A DNA stretch of 64,000 nt. Origin: Streptosporangiaceae bacterium (GTDB taxonomy: Bacteria; Actinomycetota; Actinomycetes; Streptosporangiales; Streptosporangiaceae). Below, in pieces: positions 48,446 through 56,614 of the stretch (within the stretch, counting starts at the first letter, position 1; every line of letters starts with the position of its first letter). The position numbers were made by a program, and so were the translations under genes. Below the pieces are notes generated by a model. That model did no database searches and was not told where the DNA came from. It saw only the letters and a program-made list of their open reading frames with translations. Location: positions 25,335-89,334 of the forward strand of contig JASHOI010000557.1 of the NCBI GenBank assembly GCA_030041195.1. Direction: 5' to 3'.

Positions 48446-49861
48446 ATGAGCCAGAAGGAAGACGGCGCCAGGTCGGTCCTGGGGCACAGCAGCATCTTCA
48501 CGCCCGATGTGATCAACGACATCCACGTGAAGTCCGAGCTGGGCCGGTACCGGATGCGCGGGTTCTCGATGTTCAAGCGGATCCCGCACTGGGACGAGCT
48601 GATGTTCCTGCCCGGGACGCTGACCCGGTTCGTGATCGAGGGCTACCGCGAGAAGTGCGAGACCAAGACCGTACTCGGTGCGCGCTTCGCCGCCCGGCCG
48701 CTCGAGCTGGACATCCCGATCTACATCACCGGGATGAGCTTCGGCGCGCTGTCGCTCGAGGCCAAGATGGCGCTGGCCAAGGGCGCCTCGATGGCCGGCA
48801 CCGCGACCTGCTCCGGGGAGGGCGGGATGATCCCGCCCGAGCGCGATCTGTCGACGAAGTGGTTCTACCAGGTCATCCAGAGCCGCTACGGGTTCAACCC
48901 GCACCACCTGATGCTCGCCGACGGCGTCGAGTTCTTCATCGGGCAGGGCTGCAAGGTCGGGCTCGGCGGCCACCTGATGGGGCAGAAGGTGACCGAGCAG
49001 GTGGCGGAGATGCGCTCGCTGCCCGCCGGCATCGACCAGCGCAGCCCGGCGCGCCATCCGGACTGGCTCGGCCCCGACGACCTGTCGCTGAAGGTCCAGG
49101 AGATTCGCGAGGCGACCGACTACCAGGTGCCGATCCAGCTCAAGCTCGGCGCGGCGCGGGTCTACGACGACGTGCGGATGGCCGCCAAGTGCGGGCCGGA
49201 CACCATATATCTGGACGGCGCGGAGGGCGGCACCGGTGCCGGGCCGCACATCGCCGCCGAGGAGACCGGCATCCCGCTGATGGCCGCGATCCCCGAGGCG
49301 CGCCGCGCGCTCGAGGACGTCGGGCTCGTCGACGAGATCGACCTGGTGGTGGCCGGCGGCATCCGCAACGGCGCGGACGTCGCCAAGTGCCTGGCGCTGG
49401 GAGCCAAGGCGGTGGCGATCGGGCACTCGGCGCTGATGGCGCTCAACTGCAACAAGGAGATCCCCGGCGTCACCGACTACGAGGGCACCGTCGGCGTCCC
49501 GGCCGGCCAGTGCTACCACTGCCACACCGGGCGCTGCCCGGTCGGCATCACCACGCAGGACCCGGAGCTGCGCAAGCGGCTCGTGGTCGACGAGGCCGCC
49601 GAGCGCGTCTACAACTTCCTGCACACGCTCACGCTCGAGGCGCAGATGTTCGCCCGGGCGTGCGGCAAGAGCGACGTGCACAGCCTCGAGCCCGAGGATC
49701 TGTGCGCGCTGACCGTCGAGGCGTCGGCGATGGCGAAGGTGCCGCTGGCAGGGACCAACTACATCCCCGGGCAGACCGAAGAGCGCGCGCTGGCCGAGAT
49801 CAAGGCGCTGCTCGAGAAGCAGATCCTGAACGAAACGCCAGGGGGTGGGCGCGGTGTCTGA
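48446..49861 (+). CDS. FMN-binding glutamate synthase-type subunit, MgsC/GlxD-like (module 1)
   Basis: 471 residues from ATG 48446 (GAAGGA upstream). This is the catalytic FMN and Fe-S core of glutamate synthases: PIYITGMSFGALSLEAKMAL, GEGGMIPPERDLS, IQLKLGAARVYDDVRMAAKC, YLDGAEGGTGAGPHIAAEETG, VAGGIRNGADVAKCLALGAKA, and a 3Fe-4S loop CYHCHTGRCPVG. In the N-methylglutamate synthase complex it forms N-alkylglutamate. It overlaps the small downstream gene. Confidence 0.93.
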   Translation: MSQKEDGARSVLGHSSIFTPDVINDIHVKSELGRYRMRGFSMFKRIPHWDELMFLPGTLTRFVIEGYREKCETKTVLGARFAARPLELDIPIYITGMSFGALSLEAKMALAKGASMAGTATCSGEGGMIPPERDLSTKWFYQVIQSRYGFNPHHLMLADGVEFFIGQGCKVGLGGHLMGQKVTEQVAEMRSLPAGIDQRSPARHPDWLGPDDLSLKVQEIREATDYQVPIQLKLGAARVYDDVRMAAKCGPDTIYLDGAEGGTGAGPHIAAEETGIPLMAAIPEARRALEDVGLVDEIDLVVAGGIRNGADVAKCLALGAKAVAIGHSALMALNCNKEIPGVTDYEGTVGVPAGQCYHCHTGRCPVGITTQDPELRKRLVVDEAAERVYNFLHTLTLEAQMFARACGKSDVHSLEPEDLCALTVEASAMAKVPLAGTNYIPGQTEERALAEIKALLEKQILNETPGGGRGV

Positions 49862-50264
49862 GCAACCCGGTTCCGGCGCGGCCCCGCGGCTCACGGTGAA
49901 GGTCGGCATCGACACCGAGGAACTGACCGGGCGGACGTTCCCGTACCAGTTCGACCGGTCTCTGGTGGATGACGTGGACCTGGTCGCCGCGACGCCGGGC
50001 GAGGACATCAACTGGCTGGAGGACATCCACCTGATGTACGAGGACGGGGTGCCCGCGGTCTTCGACCGCTACACCAACGCCTTCCTCAAGATCCACTTCG
50101 AGATTCCGGCCGGCCAGGAGGACGACTACGCGCGCAAGGTGCTGATCAAGCACCTGCAGGAGGGGAACTCCTACGGCATCTGGCTCAAGCGCCGGTACGC
50201 CAAGTTCCCCCAGCCGGAACTGGGCCCGTGGCGGGCCGGGTCGACGACGGTCGGCGAGACGTAG
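49854..50264 (+). CDS. Unknown 136-residue protein at the end of the ligase-synthase operon
   Basis: Not recognised. GTG 49854 lies inside the end of the FMN subunit gene (eight-base overlap), with a G-rich ribosome site at 49841-49849; the overlap suggests coupled expression. It is acidic in the middle (VDDVDLVAATPGEDINWLED), aromatic later (VFDRYTNAFLKIHFEIPAGQ) and basic at the end (IWLKRRYAKFPQPELGPW). No TM or signal. The module 2 set lacks a counterpart. Codon use is like its neighbours, so it is probably real. Confidence 0.72.
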   Translation: MSEQPGSGAAPRLTVKVGIDTEELTGRTFPYQFDRSLVDDVDLVAATPGEDINWLEDIHLMYEDGVPAVFDRYTNAFLKIHFEIPAGQEDDYARKVLIKHLQEGNSYGIWLKRRYAKFPQPELGPWRAGSTTVGET

Positions 50265-50453
50265 CAGCCGTCCTAGATCGCAGCGGTGTGCCCCGGTCGT
50301 GACTAGAGCACGGGTCAGATAGCGGGGAATCCCGTCGGAGCGGGGAAACGCGTCAGCGAATAGACCCGACAGAAGGTTCCCCGTTAACACGATCATGAGG
50401 AATTATGCCGGGATTGCGCGGATTTCGCGAGCAGCCAGGGACCGGGAAGGAGC
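50265..50453. other. Region between convergent operons
   Basis: 189 bp between the small ORF and the GyrA-like gene. GCGGGGAA occurs twice, near 50318 and 50339, and TTCCCCG lies near 50378, so alternative stems are possible. It may hold termination for both operons; no gene was seen. Confidence 0.35.
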
Positions 50454-51425
50454 TCATTCGGCGTAGCGCGGAACCGATGCGATCGCGTCCTCCAGGACGG
50501 TGAGGCTGGCCGGGAGATCCTCGTCGTGGTATGCCCGGACCCACTGCCTGATCATCGCGGGCAACGGCCGGGGGAGGGCGGCCCGCACCTCGGTCGACAC
50601 TCCGTACACCTCCTTGAGCTGGTCGGCGACGACTTCGGGGGCCGCCCCGGGCTCGGGGGTGCAGGTGAACCAGTACCTGTCCCGGGCTGAGTGGTCCCGC
50701 ACATCGGCGACCGGCAGCCGGGTGGCCCGGCCGAGGCCCGGATGGTCGCGCGCCCACCGGTGCTCGGTCGCGCGGTGGGCGACGCTGCGGCAGACCTCAT
50801 CGGTACTGACGTAGGGAGGCAGGTTGTCGACCACGATAACCCCCTGGCTCTCATCGCTGATACGGACGCGAGCCTGCAGCCGGAGCAGGGCCGGCCGGCC
50901 GGCGACGAGCGCGTCGATGTCGCCGCCAACGGTGCACCCGGTGATGAAGTCGGGTGGGCCGACGATGTCGATCAGTTGCCGGCTGGTGGCCCGAGGCCGC
51001 CGCAGGACCTCGCGCACGGCTCCGATGACGCCCTGCGGGCGGAACGGCGGCCGGGTGCCCTCCCGGTGAGTGTTGCCGTTGATCAGGCCAATGGGCACCG
51101 GCGCGATCTGGCCGCGCTCGGCTGCCAGCGCGGCCTGACCCGCCGGCGACAGCCGGACGTGGGTGTAGCGGTAGTTCGCGGCGGGGTCGTCGCCGCGGCC
51201 GCCGAAGTTGCCCTGCCCGCTGACCAAGGGCACCGGCATCGTCCAGGGCTGGACCAGGTCGACGAGCACCTGGTAGGCGTAGCCGGGGGCGAGCCCGATC
51301 CGCTCCTCCACGGCCGCCAGCGCCCGCGCGGACTTGACGAACCCGCGGCCGGGCCGGCCGCCCAGGCGGTCGAGCGCCTCGAGGATCGCGCCCTCGGCCA
51401 GGCCGACGCCGCTGCGTTCTCCCAT
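50454..51425 (-). CDS. Truncated DNA gyrase subunit A-like protein
   Basis: 323 residues, ATG 51425 with AAGGAG upstream. Residues 50-95 match the GyrA/ParC active-site region: YQVLVDLVQPW, LVSGQGNFGGRGDDPAANYRYTHVRLS, with R86-Y87 at the place of the catalytic Arg-Tyr. Residues 110-200 match the following GyrA segment (PIGLINGNTH, REVLRRPRATSRQLIDIVGP, PDFITGCTVGGDIDALVAG). It lacks most of the N-terminal winged helix part and the whole C-terminal DNA-wrapping domain; full GyrA is over 800 residues. No GyrB partner is in the window. Its upstream partner is a nucleotidyltransferase-like gene. It may be a DNA-binding regulator, a gyrase decoy or part of a defence-like pair. Confidence 0.78.
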   Translation of the reverse strand: MGERSGVGLAEGAILEALDRLGGRPGRGFVKSARALAAVEERIGLAPGYAYQVLVDLVQPWTMPVPLVSGQGNFGGRGDDPAANYRYTHVRLSPAGQAALAAERGQIAPVPIGLINGNTHREGTRPPFRPQGVIGAVREVLRRPRATSRQLIDIVGPPDFITGCTVGGDIDALVAGRPALLRLQARVRISDESQGVIVVDNLPPYVSTDEVCRSVAHRATEHRWARDHPGLGRATRLPVADVRDHSARDRYWFTCTPEPGAAPEVVADQLKEVYGVSTEVRAALPRPLPAMIRQWVRAYHDEDLPASLTVLEDAIASVPRYAE

Positions 51426-51428
51426 GTA

Positions 51429-51860
51429 CTACTCCTTGAACTGACGCCGCAGCGACCAGCAATCGGCAGCGCCGGCCACGAGTACCGCGGCGTCGGCCAC
51501 GGGCACGACGTCGGCGCCACGGACAAGCCGGTTCCAGTCACGGCGGCCGCGCTCCAGCAGGCAATCGACCCGGCCGTACGGCGTCGTGACGGTAATCAGC
51601 GGCTGGGAGAGCAGCACCGGAACCGACGGGACCTGCCGCGGATTCACGGTGAGCCCGGCCAGCGCGTCGCGGAGGCAGCGGAGGTTCTGCAGCCCCGGTT
51701 CGATCACCGCGTCCGCGTCGGCCACGGGCAGGGGCTCACCCCGCAGCCACAGCGCCGCGCTGCCGACGAGCAGGAACGACGCTCGCTCGGCCGCCAGGAT
51801 CGCCGCGGCGAGCACGCCCCCGGGAAACGCGGCGGCGCCAGCTGAGGGCGTCCGGCTCAT
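51429..51860 (-). CDS. Nucleotidyltransferase-like protein
   Basis: 143 residues. The start of a nucleotidyltransferase fold is visible: FLLVGSAALWLRGEPLPVAD, then the ADADAVIE pair of acidic residues and a third acidic strand YGRVDCLLE. These match minimal NTases of the kind found in toxin-antitoxin and abortive infection systems, where they modify tRNA or proteins. The C-terminus (AAVLVAGAADCWSLRRQFKE) is helical. It is read first, three bases before the GyrA-like gene, so the two are coupled. An enzyme role is inference. Confidence 0.68.
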   Translation of the reverse strand: MSRTPSAGAAAFPGGVLAAAILAAERASFLLVGSAALWLRGEPLPVADADAVIEPGLQNLRCLRDALAGLTVNPRQVPSVPVLLSQPLITVTTPYGRVDCLLERGRRDWNRLVRGADVVPVADAAVLVAGAADCWSLRRQFKE

Positions 51861-51919
51861 GGACGTACCGTACTCCGCACGGGCGGACGCATAACCAGAG
51901 CGGCCTGGGCCGCCCTGAC

Positions 51920-52393
51920 TCAGGACGAGCCGCCGTCGACGGAGGCCCCCGAGGGCAGGGTCTGCCGAACATCGCGGCGGCGCTGCGCCACGAGCACCGG
52001 GCAGCTCGACCGCCGGATGACCCGCAGCGTGACGCTGCCGAGCAGGCGGGTCAGCACCTCCCCGCGAGCCGGGCGGCCCAGCACGATGAGATCGGCGTCG
52101 AAGGCCTTCGCCTCGGCGAGGATCGCCTCGGCGACCCGGTCGACGGCCACGTAGCGGATTCCCCCGCCCGCCGCCAGGCCGGCCATCCGCAGCTCGAATG
52201 TGGCCGCGTCCGCGACAAGCGACGCCTGCGACTTCGTCTCCCGCGGGTACCAGCGGAAGCCGGCCACCTCGCGAAGCCGCAGGTGCAGCGCTCGCACCTG
52301 CGACTTGCCGGGGACGGCGACGTCCTTCACCAGGTCAAGCGCGTCCGGGATCTGGTCGACGTCGTCGATCGCTACCAGGATCCTGGCGAACAT
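51920..52393 (-). CDS. Universal stress protein (variant ATP loop)
   Basis: 157 residues, one USP domain: FARILVAIDDVDQIPDALDL, then LIVLGRPARGEVLTRLLGSV, RSSCPVLVAQR. The loop should read G-X2-G-X9-GS; here the second Gly is Ala, so ATP binding may be weak. It is more alike to the USP at 53.9 kb than to the others, sharing ATFELRMAGL and EVLTRLLGSVTLRV-type stretches. It sits downstream of the KaiC-like regulator gene on the same strand. Confidence 0.88.
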   Translation of the reverse strand: MFARILVAIDDVDQIPDALDLVKDVAVPGKSQVRALHLRLREVAGFRWYPRETKSQASLVADAATFELRMAGLAAGGGIRYVAVDRVAEAILAEAKAFDADLIVLGRPARGEVLTRLLGSVTLRVIRRSSCPVLVAQRRRDVRQTLPSGASVDGGSS

Positions 52394-52535
52394 CGAATCT
52401 CACGCGGCCTTCGTGGGGGGCTCTGCCAGAAGCCTGGCATCATATCCATCATCGCGCCGTGCACGATGTGCTCGGTCGCCCGGGCCGTATGGATCCCGTT
52501 AAGGTTTCCCGCGAAACGCACGGCGCCACATCGGC

Positions 52536-53678
52536 TCAGTCCCGCAGCACCCACAGGCACTGCGCATCGCTGTCTCCGACGTTGCGCCAGCCGTCGATTC
52601 CGCGGCGGGACGCAAGAAGCGTCTCACCGCGGCGCAGGACCGGCCGGCCCGATGAAAGCAGCACCTGCACGAGGCCGCTGACCACGCCGACGAGCTCGGG
52701 GCCCTTGTGCGCGAACGGGGCCTCGACCGTCGCGGATCGCGGCAGTGAGACGAGATACGCCCGCATGCCCGCCTCGGCGTCGTCGAGCAGCGGGAGAACC
52801 GAGCCCGCGGGCGCCTCGCCCAGGCTGCGGCGCCTGCCGATCCGGTAGTCGGGCGTGACCTCACCGCCGAGCAGCTCGTCGAGGGTGATGTTGAGGCGCC
52901 CGGCCAGCGAGAGCAGCGTCTCCAGGGAGAGCCCCCGCTCTCCCCTCTCCACCTGGGAGATGGCGCTGGGGGAGACCTGGGCCAGGCGGGCAAGATCGCT
53001 TTGGCTCAGCTCCCGGCGCAGGCGGTAGGCGCGCAGCGCGGCACCGACCCGCGCCACCGCCGGGGCCGGCTCCAGCTGCAGCGTCCCGGCGTGGGCGGAA
53101 CAGCGAAACAACTGGCCCTGGACCCCCGGCGGGCGGCCCTCCGCCTTGCTGATCCGAAGGCGGCCGTCACCGACCACGATGATGCACTGGGTGATCTGCT
53201 CGATCTCGCGGTGCAGGCTTTGGTACTGCCGAGCCCCCGGCACCGACCAGTAGGCGATCGCGCCAAGGTCGAGCAGCATCGGGCAGCAGCGCCCGAAGAA
53301 TTCGCCAGCGGTGCGCATCCCCCAGCGGTCCGACAGCGCCTCCAGCGAGTCGAAGAGCAGCAGGGGGCGACGCGCCCGGACGCAGAACTGCCGTATCGCG
53401 TCGAGCAGGCCGCGCGGGCTGGTGATCTTCGCGCCCGTCCGAGCGTCGACGATCTCGATCCAGGGCCACCGTCTTCGCACCGCGGCCGGATCGCTCGACG
53501 TCACGATGTACCCGGTCGCGCCGAATTCGTCGCGGCGCTGTGCGATGGCGTCGTAGAAGAGCCCCTGGGATGAGAGCCCGCCGCCCTCCCAAACCCACAC
53601 GACGTTGTCACCCCAGTAAAGACCGCCGAGTGCGCGGTCGAGCTCGACAACACCTGTGCCCGCCGGTTCATCAGCCAT
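52536..53678 (-). CDS. KaiC/RecA-like domain without Walker A, fused to XRE-HTH and cupin
   Basis: 380 residues, three domains. Residues 1 to about 200 resemble KaiC-like ATPases: VVELDRALGGLYWGDNVVWVWE opens like the family, but GGGLSSQGLF stands where GXXGXGKT is expected, so ATP hydrolysis is unlikely. A RPLLLFDSLEAL strand matches Walker B. About 210-275 is an XRE HTH (LRRELSQSDLARLAQVSPSAISQVERGERG). The rest is a cupin sensor (VLPLLDDAEAGMRAYLVSLP, FAHKGPELVGVVSGLVQVLL, GWRNVGDSDAQCLWVL). A transcription factor that may bind a nucleotide or small ligand. USP genes on both sides are likely targets. Confidence 0.82.
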   Translation of the reverse strand: MADEPAGTGVVELDRALGGLYWGDNVVWVWEGGGLSSQGLFYDAIAQRRDEFGATGYIVTSSDPAAVRRRWPWIEIVDARTGAKITSPRGLLDAIRQFCVRARRPLLLFDSLEALSDRWGMRTAGEFFGRCCPMLLDLGAIAYWSVPGARQYQSLHREIEQITQCIIVVGDGRLRISKAEGRPPGVQGQLFRCSAHAGTLQLEPAPAVARVGAALRAYRLRRELSQSDLARLAQVSPSAISQVERGERGLSLETLLSLAGRLNITLDELLGGEVTPDYRIGRRRSLGEAPAGSVLPLLDDAEAGMRAYLVSLPRSATVEAPFAHKGPELVGVVSGLVQVLLSSGRPVLRRGETLLASRRGIDGWRNVGDSDAQCLWVLRD

Positions 53679-53893
53679 GCTTCATAGCTTAGGTAAATCT
53701 GGAAGCCATAGTCAGGGCGACAGACGGCCGCGATCGGCACCGACGCCCGGCGCGGCCACGCCGGAGGCGGCGCCGGAAATACAGCATTGCTATCAGTAAT
53801 TACCCACCATGGCGGTTTTGCTTTACAGTCGGTGCTGTCTGAGGCCGCCCTCGGAGCCCCCGAGGCCGAGGCGGCTGGAGTTGGGAGCGTCTC

Positions 53894-54424
53894 ATGACCA
53901 GTTTCCGGGACGGGATGTCGGCGAGTGACGCCGAGACGGGGATGCAGTCGGCGTTCCGGCGGGTGCTCGTGTGCGTCGAGGATGCCAGCCAGGTGGCGGA
54001 CGCGGTCAAGCTGACGCGGCAAGCGAGCGTACCCGGCACGACCGAGGCGCGTGTCCTGCATCTCAATCTTCGCGAGAACTTCGGCGGCCGGCGTTTCCCT
54101 GTCGAGACCGAATCCGAGGCCTCCTACGTCGTCGAGGCGGCGGTCTTCGAGCTTCGCATGGCCGACCTCGGCGCCTCCGGGCACGTTCGCGCCACCCTGG
54201 TCGACAGGGCCGCCGGCGCGATCCTCGCCGAGGCCGCCGACTGGGATGCGGACCTGATCGTGCTCGGCACGCCGCGCCGTGGCGAGTTCATGACCCGGCT
54301 ATTCGGCAGCGTGACGCTCCGGGTGCTGCAGCGCGCGCCGTGCCCCGTCATCGTGGCCTCGGCGACGGGCCGAGACGGCGCTCACTCCGTTGGCGAGGAG
54401 CAGCACGCCGGTCACCGGACCTGA
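53894..54424 (+). CDS. Universal stress protein (variant ATP loop)
   Basis: 176 residues; GGGAG precedes ATG 53894. USP domain from about residue 20: RRVLVCVEDASQVADAVKLT, LHLNLRENFGGRRFPVETES, DLIVLGTPRRGEFMTRLFGSVTLRVLQ. In the nucleotide loop the second Gly is Arg. A Ser/Gly/Glu tail follows the domain. Divergent from the KaiC-like regulator, with 215 bp between them that include an AT-rich promoter-like part; no clear operator was read there. Confidence 0.88.
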   Translation: MTSFRDGMSASDAETGMQSAFRRVLVCVEDASQVADAVKLTRQASVPGTTEARVLHLNLRENFGGRRFPVETESEASYVVEAAVFELRMADLGASGHVRATLVDRAAGAILAEAADWDADLIVLGTPRRGEFMTRLFGSVTLRVLQRAPCPVIVASATGRDGAHSVGEEQHAGHRT

Positions 54425-54450
54425 CCTCGACACGGCGGGCCTGGGTCCGG

Positions 54451-54924
54451 TCAGGAACTGGCGGCAACGACCTCCAGGGTTGCCCGATCCCGCAGCCGCC
54501 GCCGTACGATGCTCGCCAGCTCCCCCTCGATGATCTTGCGGACGCCGGTCGCCGGGCCGCTGTCCATAACGACGTAACGGACCTGCCGGGTGCGCGCCAC
54601 CTTGGCGATCGTCCGCCCGGCGCTGCGGGTCGCGGCGATCTGGCCATCGACCGTGCAGCCGCGCCGCTCCAGATCCGCGATCGCCCTGCCCACGATCTTG
54701 AACTGCTCCTCGCGCTCGCGGCGGGTGGGCATCAGCCCGGGGTTGGGCAGCCCGAAGGTCGAGCCGTACACCTTGAGGATCGACAGCACGGCGACCGGCT
54801 GACCGCCGGCGAGTTCGTGAGCGCGGCGGACCGCCGCCCGGCTGAACGGCGCGCCGGAGGACGCCAGCAGCACGGCCGCGGGCGCCGTCGGCTGCGCATC
54901 GAAGCGACTCCGGCCGAACAGCAT
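54451..54924 (-). CDS. Universal stress protein-like, without ATP loop
   Basis: 157 residues. The USP strand-helix pattern is visible (AAVLLASSGAPFSRAAVRRA, PVAVLSILKVYGSTFGLP, VRYVVMDSGPATGVRKIIEG), and a Cys lies in ERRGCTVDG. The glycine loop is missing. It is the last gene of the leftward permease-ligase unit, six bases after the permease, which suggests it is coexpressed with amine uptake. Confidence 0.75.
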   Translation of the reverse strand: MLFGRSRFDAQPTAPAAVLLASSGAPFSRAAVRRAHELAGGQPVAVLSILKVYGSTFGLPNPGLMPTRREREEQFKIVGRAIADLERRGCTVDGQIAATRSAGRTIAKVARTRQVRYVVMDSGPATGVRKIIEGELASIVRRRLRDRATLEVVAASS

Positions 54925-54930
54925 GCCCGG

Positions 54931-56583
54931 TTACCTGACGACCGGCGGCTCGCCCGACGGTTCGGCGCCGCTCACCGGGTCGGGCGCGCCGCCGTTGGCC
55001 GACGTTGGCGTACCGTCAGTGGAGCGGGACGGGGAGGTCGGTGGGGTCTCCGTCGTGCCCACCGGATCCGGCATGCTCATCCCCGCGAGCGCGGCCGACT
55101 CGGCGCCCGCCCCGGCCGGCGCGAGCCGGCCGGCTGCCTTGAGCCTGCGGTCCTGCCAGGCCCGCCACCAGTACAGCGGCGCGTAGAGGGCGACGATCAG
55201 CAGCCCGAGCAGGTAGAGCCCTGGCCCCTGGCCCGGCCCGACGACGATCTTGGGCGAGTTCCAGCCGCCGAAGAAGTAGATGACCATCCAGAAGACGAAG
55301 ATGGCCAGCGCGAGCCACTTGCACCAGGTGGGCAGGCGGAACGGCCGGTGCTCGTTCGGCCGCAGCTGCCGGTAGATGAAGTAGCCTCCAAGCGCGCCAG
55401 CACAGGCGAGCAGGTACCCGCCGTTGGAGATGATGTAGATCCGCAGCGGCGAGCCCAGCAGGACCAGCAGCGCCGCGCACACCACGTTGAAGGCCATCGC
55501 GTTTCCCGGCACCCCGTGCCGGTTCTTTTTCTCGAACCAGCGCGGCAGCTGGCCGTCCTCGGCCGCCTGGTACAGCGACCGGCCGACACCCATGATCGCG
55601 TTGAGCACCGACAGCGCCAGCGCCAGGATCAGCGGCACGCCCACGAACCAGTTCTCCCAAGAGCCCTTGCCGAAGATGTGCGCGGTGTACGCGAGGTACT
55701 CGGTGCGCGGGTCGCTGGACGAGAGCAGCAGGCCCAGCACCGCGACGAACATCAGCGGCGTCATGATGTAGATGAACACGCCGAAGATGCCCTCGGCGGT
55801 GAGCGCGATCTTCGCGTCCCGCGCGCCACCGTGGCACTCGCCGACGTAGCACGCCGCAGCCTCCATCGCGATCACGTTCCACAGGATCGGGAAGGTCCAG
55901 GCGGCCAGGAACGTGATGCTGACGTGGACGCCGGGCGGCGCGTGGAATCCGGCCACGTTGCCCCAGTGGATCACGCTCGGCTTGAAGAACGGGAGGAAGA
56001 TCATCACGGTGATCGGCAGCATCGACAGCACGCCGAGCACGGTCGCGAAGGCCGCGCCGAGCCGGATCCCGAAGTACGCCGGTATGAAGATCGTCACCAG
56101 CAGCGCGAAGCAGATCAGCATCTCGGTGACGCCGATCGGAGAGCCCCAGGTGGTGCCGACCGGCTGGATCATGTGGCCGTCGCTGAAGTTGAACAGCACC
56201 GCCAGGTACGACGCGGTCAGGATGACGTTGATCGGCGCGACCGGGAACCAGCCCAGCCAGTAGGCCCAGCCGGACGTCCCGCCGATGTGCCGGGCGACCC
56301 GGTCACCGACGAGCGGCCGGAACGACTCCGTCGCGTAGCCCGGGATGCCGCCGGTCCGGTCCGGCCACATGGTGCCGAGCTCGGCCAGGCACAGGCACAG
56401 GAAGCAGCCCGCCAGCGTCTCAATGCCGATCAGGATGATGCCGAGCGCGCCGGTGCCCTGGACCACGTAGGGCGCGATGCCGGTGACCAGGATGGTGCCG
56501 GCGAGCCCGATCACGAACGCGCCCCACCAGTTCGTCCCCTTGACCAGGCCCTTCTCTTGTATCAGTCCGTCTGCCGTGGTCAT
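54931..56583 (-). CDS. APC-superfamily amino acid/amine permease (module 2)
   Basis: 550 residues with about 12 TM helices. Marks of the APC family: an early helix with FVIGLAGTILVTGIAPYVVQ, LAELGTMWPDRTGGIPGYAT after it, WNVIAMEAAACYVGECHGGA, and GRSLYQAAEDGQLPRWFEKK. A hydrophilic C-terminal tail of about 70 residues is rich in Pro, Ser, Gly and Thr. It is only distantly like the 27 kb permease. It is cotranscribed with the ligase (31 bp apart), so the ligase substrate is probably what it imports. Confidence 0.92.
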   Translation of the reverse strand: MTTADGLIQEKGLVKGTNWWGAFVIGLAGTILVTGIAPYVVQGTGALGIILIGIETLAGCFLCLCLAELGTMWPDRTGGIPGYATESFRPLVGDRVARHIGGTSGWAYWLGWFPVAPINVILTASYLAVLFNFSDGHMIQPVGTTWGSPIGVTEMLICFALLVTIFIPAYFGIRLGAAFATVLGVLSMLPITVMIFLPFFKPSVIHWGNVAGFHAPPGVHVSITFLAAWTFPILWNVIAMEAAACYVGECHGGARDAKIALTAEGIFGVFIYIMTPLMFVAVLGLLLSSSDPRTEYLAYTAHIFGKGSWENWFVGVPLILALALSVLNAIMGVGRSLYQAAEDGQLPRWFEKKNRHGVPGNAMAFNVVCAALLVLLGSPLRIYIISNGGYLLACAGALGGYFIYRQLRPNEHRPFRLPTWCKWLALAIFVFWMVIYFFGGWNSPKIVVGPGQGPGLYLLGLLIVALYAPLYWWRAWQDRRLKAAGRLAPAGAGAESAALAGMSMPDPVGTTETPPTSPSRSTDGTPTSANGGAPDPVSGAEPSGEPPVVR

Positions 56584-56614
56584 GGTTCCCTCCCGGGGAA
56601 GCTCGGCGAAAAAT

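Noticed and set aside
50266..50450. GCGGGGAA/TTCCCCG repeats as a CRISPR-like or mobile repeat array
   Set aside because: Only two or three short, irregularly spaced copies; they are better seen as termination or chance pairing.
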